From positions 8,351 to 72,350 of the forward strand of contig CAZGBJ010000012.1 of the NCBI GenBank assembly GCA_964523895.1: a stretch of 64,000 nucleotides of DNA, given 5' to 3'. The notes below the pieces were generated by a model. It had not been told where the DNA came from. It saw only the letters and a list, made by a program, of their open reading frames with translations, and searched no databases. Below are positions 58,842-64,000 of this stretch, piece by piece. How positions within the stretch are numbered: position 1 is the first letter of the stretch; each line of letters begins with the position of its first letter. A program made the translations under genes and the position numbers. The stretch comes from UBA7359 sp964523895 (GTDB lineage: Bacteria > Pseudomonadota > Gammaproteobacteria > Eutrophobiales > Eutrophobiaceae).

Positions 58842-59909
58842 ATGAGTATGGTTTCAACAGCAGAATCTTCGCAATTATCAGAACGCAGCCTGCATCTATT
58901 TAAGGCGTTGGTAGAACACTTTATTGATGATGGCACGCCGGTTGGCTCGCGCACGCTTTCCAAGGATTCCAGTCTGGGTCTGAGTCCCGCCACAATACGT
59001 AATGTTATGGCTGATCTTGAGGATGTGGGATTGTTACATTCGCCGCATACCTCTGCCGGTCGAATCCCCACTGCCAAGGGCTATCGTTTATTTGTTGATA
59101 GTCTGCTTAGAGTCAATGATCTTAATTCGTCTCAGGTTGAAAAAATGGCGATGGAACTCGATTCCGAAAGTGATTTTCCTTCATTAATGCAGCGCACCTC
59201 ATCGATGTTATCGGATGTGACGCAATTGGCTGGTGTGGTAATGTTGCCACGAACCGAGCAATCTATTTTGCAGCATATTGAATTTGTCGCCCTGTCATCT
59301 AATCGAGTTCTGGTTATTCTGGTGGTAAATGATCGAGAAGTACAAAACAGGATTATCAATACGGACAAGACTTATTCAGCTTCGGAATTGCAACAAGTGT
59401 CTAATTATCTTAATGAGATTTTTGTAGGCAAGGATCTTAACCATGTGCGTGCCTCAATTCTCGAAGAACTGGAAAAAATGAAAGAACAGGTCAGTCGGTC
59501 AATGCAATCTGCAATTGAAATGGCACAGATGGCATTCAATTCCGATACGGCTAAAAGTGATAGTGATGATTTACTGTTTTCCGGGCAGACTAACCTTATG
59601 GACGTTGCCGAGCTTGGTGAGACGGATCAATTAAAAAAATTATTCGAATCATTTAATCAGAAGCGAGATATCCTGCATTTACTTGAGCAGGCGATCAATG
59701 CGGATGGTATGCAGATCTTCATTGGTGAGGAATCGGGTTATGACGTACTCGACAATTGTAGTGTTGTGACATCACCGTATGAAGCTGATGGCCAAATACT
59801 GGGAGTTTTAGGCGTAATAGGACCGACACGTATGCACTATGATCGTGTTATCCCTATTGTTGATATTACCGCTAAAATGCTCGGCGCCGCCTTGAACTCA
59901 AAAAATTAA
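58842..59909 (+). CDS. hrcA: heat-inducible transcription repressor HrcA
   Basis: The 355-residue repressor has a winged-helix N-terminus (LFKALVEHFIDDGTPVGSRTLSKDSSLGLSPATIRNVMADLE near 16-58 and LHSPHTSAGRIPTAKGYR near 65-82) and the HrcA core (DVTQLAGVVMLPR near 125, HIEFVALSSNRVLVILV). It holds the CIRCE operator until heat shock or GroE shortage. It is first gene of hrcA-grpE-dnaK-dnaJ. HrcA is absent from enterics but common in Chromatiales, Methylococcales and similar groups. Confidence 0.97.
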   Translation: MSMVSTAESSQLSERSLHLFKALVEHFIDDGTPVGSRTLSKDSSLGLSPATIRNVMADLEDVGLLHSPHTSAGRIPTAKGYRLFVDSLLRVNDLNSSQVEKMAMELDSESDFPSLMQRTSSMLSDVTQLAGVVMLPRTEQSILQHIEFVALSSNRVLVILVVNDREVQNRIINTDKTYSASELQQVSNYLNEIFVGKDLNHVRASILEELEKMKEQVSRSMQSAIEMAQMAFNSDTAKSDSDDLLFSGQTNLMDVAELGETDQLKKLFESFNQKRDILHLLEQAINADGMQIFIGEESGYDVLDNCSVVTSPYEADGQILGVLGVIGPTRMHYDRVIPIVDITAKMLGAALNSKN

Positions 59910-59952
59910 TCCCCACATACAAGCTTACACGTCCAATATGGATGTGGGGATT
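59908..59952 (+). terminator. stem-loop between hrcA and grpE
   Basis: Arms AATCCCCACAT (59908-59918) and ATGTGGGGATT (59942-59952) form an exact 11-base-pair stem with a 23-base loop. The hairpin overlaps the hrcA stop and is followed by only a few T residues, so it may be a processing or attenuation site rather than a full terminator. Confidence 0.55.
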
Positions 59953-59979
59953 CTATTGTCTAAATAAAAGAGGTAAAAA

Positions 59980-60573
59980 ATGTCAGGTGAAGAAAACGAT
60001 ATTGTTCAGGAAGATGAAAATAACGAAGTAACTGAACAAGAGGCAGATGCAGTAGAAAGTATCAATGACGACGTGGTTCCTGCAGAAGGGGTTGAAGAAC
60101 AGGAAATAGATAGTGAAACATTACAGGTTTTGCTGGAAAAGGAAAAAGAACGATCTCAGGAAAGTCGTGATGCAGCTCTCAGAGCACAAGCAGAAATGGA
60201 CAACCTTCGAAAACGCACCACGCGTGATGTTGAAAATGCGCATAAATATGCCTTGGAAAAATTTGTGCAAGAACTCTTGCCAGTATTGGATAGTTTGGCT
60301 CTTGGTATGGAGGCTGCTGAAAATGCAGAGAATACTGATGAATTACGTCAGGGCATGGGTTTAACCCTGAAAATGTTTAACAGCGCGATGGAAAAATTTG
60401 GTGTGAAAACAATAGAACCACAGGGTGAAAAATTTAATCCAGAACAACATGAAGCCGTTTCTATGCAGGAAGTAGAAGGTTCTGAATCAGGTACAGTCGT
60501 AACAGTAATGCAAAAGGGCTATGAGTTGAATGGACGGCTGGTTAGACCGGCTATGGTCTTGGTCGCCAAGTAA
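59980..60573 (+). CDS. grpE: nucleotide exchange factor GrpE
   Basis: The 197-residue cofactor releases ADP from DnaK. The acidic N-terminal tail (1-55) is followed by the long helix with RAQAEMDNLRKRTTRD near 69-84, LLPVLDSL near 104, and the C-terminal beta domain with FNPEQHEAVSM and GYELNGRLVRPAMVLVAK. Length is normal. A hairpin separates it from hrcA and a candidate sigma-32 promoter from dnaK. Confidence 0.97.
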   Translation: MSGEENDIVQEDENNEVTEQEADAVESINDDVVPAEGVEEQEIDSETLQVLLEKEKERSQESRDAALRAQAEMDNLRKRTTRDVENAHKYALEKFVQELLPVLDSLALGMEAAENAENTDELRQGMGLTLKMFNSAMEKFGVKTIEPQGEKFNPEQHEAVSMQEVEGSESGTVVTVMQKGYELNGRLVRPAMVLVAK

Positions 60574-60586
60574 TTTAAGCTAAGCA

Positions 60587-60614
60587 CTTGAAAAATAAGG
60601 AACCAGCCCTTATC
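60587..60614 (+). promoter_or_regulatory. candidate sigma-32 promoter upstream of dnaK
   Basis: CTTGAAA (60587-60593) matches the heat-shock -35 element exactly. After 13 bases CCCTTATC (60607-60614) resembles the CCCCATNT -10. It lies in the 110-base gap before dnaK. Confidence 0.6.
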
Positions 60615-60683
60615 TAATTAAACAACATCTTTTTAATAAAATTTAAATATAAATCAGTAAGTTAAGTATTTTGGAGAAAGCGA

Positions 60684-62615
60684 ATGGCAAAGATAATTGG
60701 AATTGATCTCGGTACTACCAACTCATGTGTGGCAGTTCTTGAGGGTGGTGAGGCGAAGGTCATAGAAAATAGTGAAGGTGCTCGAACGACACCATCGATT
60801 GTTGCCTACGCGGATGATGAAGAAATTCTCGTTGGTCAGTCGGCCAAACGTCAGTCGGTTACTAATCCGGATAACACACTTTATGCCGTCAAACGATTGA
60901 TTGGACGTCGTTTTGATGAAGATACCGTTCAGAAAGATATCAAACTTGTACCTTATAAGATTGTAAAAGCGGATAACGGTGATGCCTGGGTCGAAGTCAA
61001 TGGTAAGAAGATGGCTTCACCGGAAGTCTCAGCACGCGTGTTGATGAAGATGAAGAAAACCGCAGAAGACTATCTGGGTGAAGAAGTTAAGGAAGCGGTC
61101 ATCACAGTACCTGCATACTTTAATGATTCACAGCGACAAGCGACGAAAGATGCGGGCCGTATTGCAGGCCTTGAAGTCAAACGTATTATTAATGAGCCAA
61201 CAGCAGCAGCATTGGCTTATGGAATGGACAAGAAACGAGGTGACGCCAAAATTGCAGTTTATGATTTGGGTGGTGGTACGTTTGATGTCTCCATTATCGA
61301 AATTGCTGAAATAGATGGTGAACACCAGTTTGAAGTACTTTCAACTAATGGTGATACTTTTCTAGGTGGTGAAGATTTTGATTTCCGCATTATTGATTTT
61401 CTTTGTGATGAATTTAAGAAAGAGCAAGGCGTTGATTTGCACAACGATCCATTAGCATTGCAACGTCTTAAAGAAGCGGCAGAAAAAGCGAAAATCGAAT
61501 TATCGTCAAGCCAACAGACAGACATTAATCTGCCTTATATCACTGCTGATTCAAGCGGACCTAAGCATCTCAACTTGAAGATGACACGTGCAAAGCTGGA
61601 AGCATTGGTCGAAGATTTAGTCGATAGAACCATATCTCCATGTCAGGTGGCATTGGATGATGCTGGACTATCAACATCAGATATTACCGATGTGATTTTG
61701 GTCGGTGGGCAAACACGTATGCCTAAAGTACAAGAGAAGGTGCAAGCGTTCTTTGGTAAAGAGCCTCGCAAAGACGTGAATCCTGATGAAGCAGTTGCTG
61801 TTGGTGCAGCGATTCAGGCGGGTGTATTAGGTGGTGATGTTAAAGATGTTCTTTTGTTAGACGTTACACCGCTGTCTTTAGGTATTGAGACGATGGGTAG
61901 TGTCATGACTAAATTGATTGATAAGAATACGACGATTCCAACCAAAGCGAGTCAGACTTTCTCAACCGCTGAAGATAATCAAACAGCAGTAACGGTACAT
62001 GTTTTACAAGGTGAACGTGAGATGGCGGCGGGTAATAAATCATTGGGACGTTTTGACTTAAGTGATATTCCACCCGCACCACGTGGCGTACCACAGATTG
62101 AAGTCAGCTTTGATATCGATGCAAATGGTATTTTGAACGTATCAGCGAAAGACAAGGCAACCAATAAAGAACAATCGATAGTCATTAAGGCTTCAAGCGG
62201 TCTTTCCGATGAAGAAATTGAAAACATGGTGAAAGATGCCGAAGCTCATGCTGAAGAAGATCGTATTGCCAAGGAATTAGTTGAAGCCAAGAATATGGCG
62301 GAAAACATGATTCATGCGACTAAGAAGTCGATGGATGATTTGGGTGACAAGGTTGAAGATCAGGAAAAAACAGATATTGAAGCTGCGATTACTGATTTGG
62401 AAGAAGCACTTAAGGGTGATGACAAAGATTCAATTTCTGAAAAGACAAGCAAGTTGACGGAAGTTGCCGGCAAGCTGGCTGAAAAAGCTTATGCTCAGGA
62501 ACAAGCTTCAGCTGAAGCAGCAGGCGAGGCACCTGAAGCTGGTGCTAGTGAAGAAGCAACAGCAGATGATATTGTTGATGCTGAGTTTGAAGAAGTAGAA
62601 GACGATAAAAAATAA
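60684..62615 (+). CDS. dnaK: molecular chaperone DnaK (Hsp70)
   Basis: The 643-residue ATP-dependent chaperone shows GIDLGTTNSCVAV near 5-17, the VPAYFNDSQRQATKDAG run near 139-155, IINEPTAAALAYG near 170-182, DLGGGTFDVSI near 194-204 and VGGQTRMPKVQ near 340-350, then the peptide-binding and lid domains, ending in an acidic EFEEVEDDKK tail. A GGAG ribosome site precedes the ATG. It works with DnaJ and GrpE encoded on both sides. A terminator-like hairpin follows. Confidence 0.98.
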   Translation: MAKIIGIDLGTTNSCVAVLEGGEAKVIENSEGARTTPSIVAYADDEEILVGQSAKRQSVTNPDNTLYAVKRLIGRRFDEDTVQKDIKLVPYKIVKADNGDAWVEVNGKKMASPEVSARVLMKMKKTAEDYLGEEVKEAVITVPAYFNDSQRQATKDAGRIAGLEVKRIINEPTAAALAYGMDKKRGDAKIAVYDLGGGTFDVSIIEIAEIDGEHQFEVLSTNGDTFLGGEDFDFRIIDFLCDEFKKEQGVDLHNDPLALQRLKEAAEKAKIELSSSQQTDINLPYITADSSGPKHLNLKMTRAKLEALVEDLVDRTISPCQVALDDAGLSTSDITDVILVGGQTRMPKVQEKVQAFFGKEPRKDVNPDEAVAVGAAIQAGVLGGDVKDVLLLDVTPLSLGIETMGSVMTKLIDKNTTIPTKASQTFSTAEDNQTAVTVHVLQGEREMAAGNKSLGRFDLSDIPPAPRGVPQIEVSFDIDANGILNVSAKDKATNKEQSIVIKASSGLSDEEIENMVKDAEAHAEEDRIAKELVEAKNMAENMIHATKKSMDDLGDKVEDQEKTDIEAAITDLEEALKGDDKDSISEKTSKLTEVAGKLAEKAYAQEQASAEAAGEAPEAGASEEATADDIVDAEFEEVEDDKK

Positions 62616-62653
62616 TCGTTTTTTTTATTAGCTAGCATAAAGCTTATATAGCG

Positions 62654-62690
62654 AGCCTGGAGACGTTAATTCTTCTCCGGGCTTGTTGTG
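62654..62690 (+). terminator. hairpin after dnaK
   Basis: Arms AGCCTGGAGA (62654-62663) and TCTCCGGGCT (62674-62683) form a 10-base-pair stem with one G-T pair and a 10-base loop, followed by a T-rich stretch. It should reduce read-through into dnaJ. Confidence 0.75.
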
Positions 62691-62732
62691 TTTTAGTGTT
62701 TACATAAATATAAAAAAATTAAAGAGTAGAGT

Positions 62733-63872
62733 ATGGCAGATCAACGAGATTACTATGAGGTGTTAGGCGTTTCAAAAAACGCAGATGAAGCGGAATTAAA
62801 AAAAGCTTATCGTCGTTTAGCAATGAAATATCATCCTGATCGTAATGAAGGTGATGAAGCCGCCGAAGTTAAATTCAAAGAAGCAAAAGAAGCACATGAT
62901 GTTTTGTCTGATGGACAGAAACGCGCGGCCTATGATCAATTTGGTCATGCTGGCGTAAGTAACAGTGCCGGTGCTGGAGGTGCAGGTGCAGCAGGTGCCG
63001 GTTTTGGAGACATATTCGATAGTGTCTTTGGTGACATTTTTGGTGGTGGTGGTGGAAGTCGTGGCGGTAGTCGCGTTCATCGAGGCGCAGATCTTCGTTA
63101 TAACCTTGAATTGTCTCTTGAAGATGCAGTAGCTGGAACAAGCGTAAAAATCCGTGTTCCGAAAATGGTTGAATGTAAAACGTGTAGTGGTTCAGGTGCC
63201 AAGAAAGGAAGTACACCGGTAAGTTGTCCTACTTGTGCCGGCCATGGACAAGTTAGAATGCAACAAGGTTTTTTCTCCGTTCAACAAACCTGTCCTCAAT
63301 GTCGGGGCCAGGGAAAAATAATTAGCGATCCATGCGGACCTTGTGGTGGTCAAGGTCGAGTTCGTGATAGTAAAACTATTTCAGTTAAAGTTCCTGAAGG
63401 TGTTGATAACGGTGATCGCATACGATTATCCGGTGAAGGTGAAGCCGGAGAGAATAATGGACCAGCAGGTGATTTATATGTTCATATTAGTGTAAAGGAA
63501 CATCCCATTTTTGTTCGTGATGGAACGGACCTTTATTGCGATGTACCCATTAGTTTTGCCTCAGTCGCATTAGGCGGCGAACTTGAAGTGCCTACGCTTG
63601 ATGGGAAAGTTAAGTTAAAAATTCCTGCCGAAACACAAAGCGGGAAATTATTTCGTCTTCGATCCAAAGGAGTACGTTCTGTAAGAAACTCTTCCAAAGG
63701 TGATTTGCTATGTCGTGTTATTGTAGAAACACCGGTGAAATTAAGTAGTAAACAAAAAGATTTATTGAAAGAATTTGAAGAATCAATGCAAAGTGGCGGA
63801 AACAAGCATAGCCCGCAAGCGAGTTCGTGGGTTAGTGGAGTTAAGAAGTTCTTCGACTCAATGACGAGTTAG
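62733..63872 (+). CDS. dnaJ: co-chaperone DnaJ (Hsp40)
   Basis: The 379-residue protein has the J domain (5-70) with the HPD motif in YHPDRN, a Gly-rich linker (about 72-115), four zinc-finger repeats (CKTCSGSG, CPTCAGHG, CPQCRGQG, CGPCGGQG; about 148-215) and the C-terminal substrate-binding part. It delivers clients to DnaK and stimulates its ATPase. It is the last gene of the heat-shock cluster in the window; the 128 bases after it hold nothing I can identify. Confidence 0.97.
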   Translation: MADQRDYYEVLGVSKNADEAELKKAYRRLAMKYHPDRNEGDEAAEVKFKEAKEAHDVLSDGQKRAAYDQFGHAGVSNSAGAGGAGAAGAGFGDIFDSVFGDIFGGGGGSRGGSRVHRGADLRYNLELSLEDAVAGTSVKIRVPKMVECKTCSGSGAKKGSTPVSCPTCAGHGQVRMQQGFFSVQQTCPQCRGQGKIISDPCGPCGGQGRVRDSKTISVKVPEGVDNGDRIRLSGEGEAGENNGPAGDLYVHISVKEHPIFVRDGTDLYCDVPISFASVALGGELEVPTLDGKVKLKIPAETQSGKLFRLRSKGVRSVRNSSKGDLLCRVIVETPVKLSSKQKDLLKEFEESMQSGGNKHSPQASSWVSGVKKFFDSMTS

Positions 63873-64000
63873 TTTCCCGTCTCGGTTGCTCTACTGACCA
63901 TATCGTACTTGGGTAAAATCTCTAAGGCTAATTTTTGAGATACCTATAAATTCAAGATTCAAGACCTCGTATCTTATCAATGTCGTTGAGATATCATGAT

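Noticed and set aside
1..64000. CRISPR arrays, prophage or transposase genes
   Set aside because: No regularly spaced repeats and no integrase, transposase or phage structural genes were seen; DUF1353 and the Gp49-like toxin alone do not indicate a prophage.

Overview
The window is an AT-rich stretch of a gammaproteobacterial chromosome, probably from a marine or other aquatic lineage. The evidence is the gene order at the right end (smpB, ssrA, ratA, rnfH, bamE, fur, recN, nadK, hrcA, grpE, dnaK, dnaJ), a BamE-type outer-membrane lipoprotein, and a complete proteobacterial dedicated sortase (Pds) locus. Genus cannot be decided from the sequence alone. No prophage, transposase, CRISPR array, rRNA or tRNA gene was seen.

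Layout. 1-7100 carries a Kef-type cation/proton antiporter running off the left edge, a lone Rap1a/Tai-like secreted protein, ttcA, an M50 intramembrane protease, two MscS-type channels and an EamA exporter. The exporter is preceded by a possible Cys-codon leader peptide and a terminator hairpin. 7331-15395 is the sortase locus: a YyaL-like barrel protein, class GN sortase, its VIT/VWA substrate and PdsO on the minus strand, then the PdsR/PdsS two-component system divergently. 16283-23105 is an unusual cluster: two paralogous proteins (two cyclic-nucleotide-binding-like domains, a rhodanese domain and a coiled coil) flank a Fae-like protein that lacks the family His, and a secreted protein of unknown function. 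23130-36263 is mixed housekeeping and accessory DNA: an RNase AM-like PHP protein, YajQ, ApbE, an M15 peptidase, an ABC exporter, SrkA, a Sel1-repeat protein, a HigBA module between inverted repeats, MltF, endonuclease I and EgtD. 36408-42622 is an AddB/AddA-like helicase-nuclease pair separated by a palindrome-rich repeat. 42680-47347 holds DUF924, DUF1353, a HugZ-like protein, a pilin-like protein, and a three-gene operon: a winged-helix-like regulator and two proteins sharing a novel N-terminal domain placed in front of an internal signal-like segment. 48042-63872 is mostly core genes plus a Ser/Thr kinase-HDOD-GAF protein with an HDOD partner.

How genes work together. SmpB and tmRNA form the ribosome-rescue pair. 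HrcA, a degenerate CIRCE and a candidate sigma-32 promoter suggest double control of grpE-dnaK-dnaJ. PdsSR probably control the sortase operon. Dispersed palindromic repeats recur (13.2 kb, 47.8-48.0 kb, 52.7-52.9 kb). Separate palindromic elements lie inside the sortase substrate gene, in frame, and between the AddB- and AddA-like genes.

The best candidates for undescribed biology are the CNB-rhodanese/Fae-like cluster and the three-gene operon at 44946-47347.
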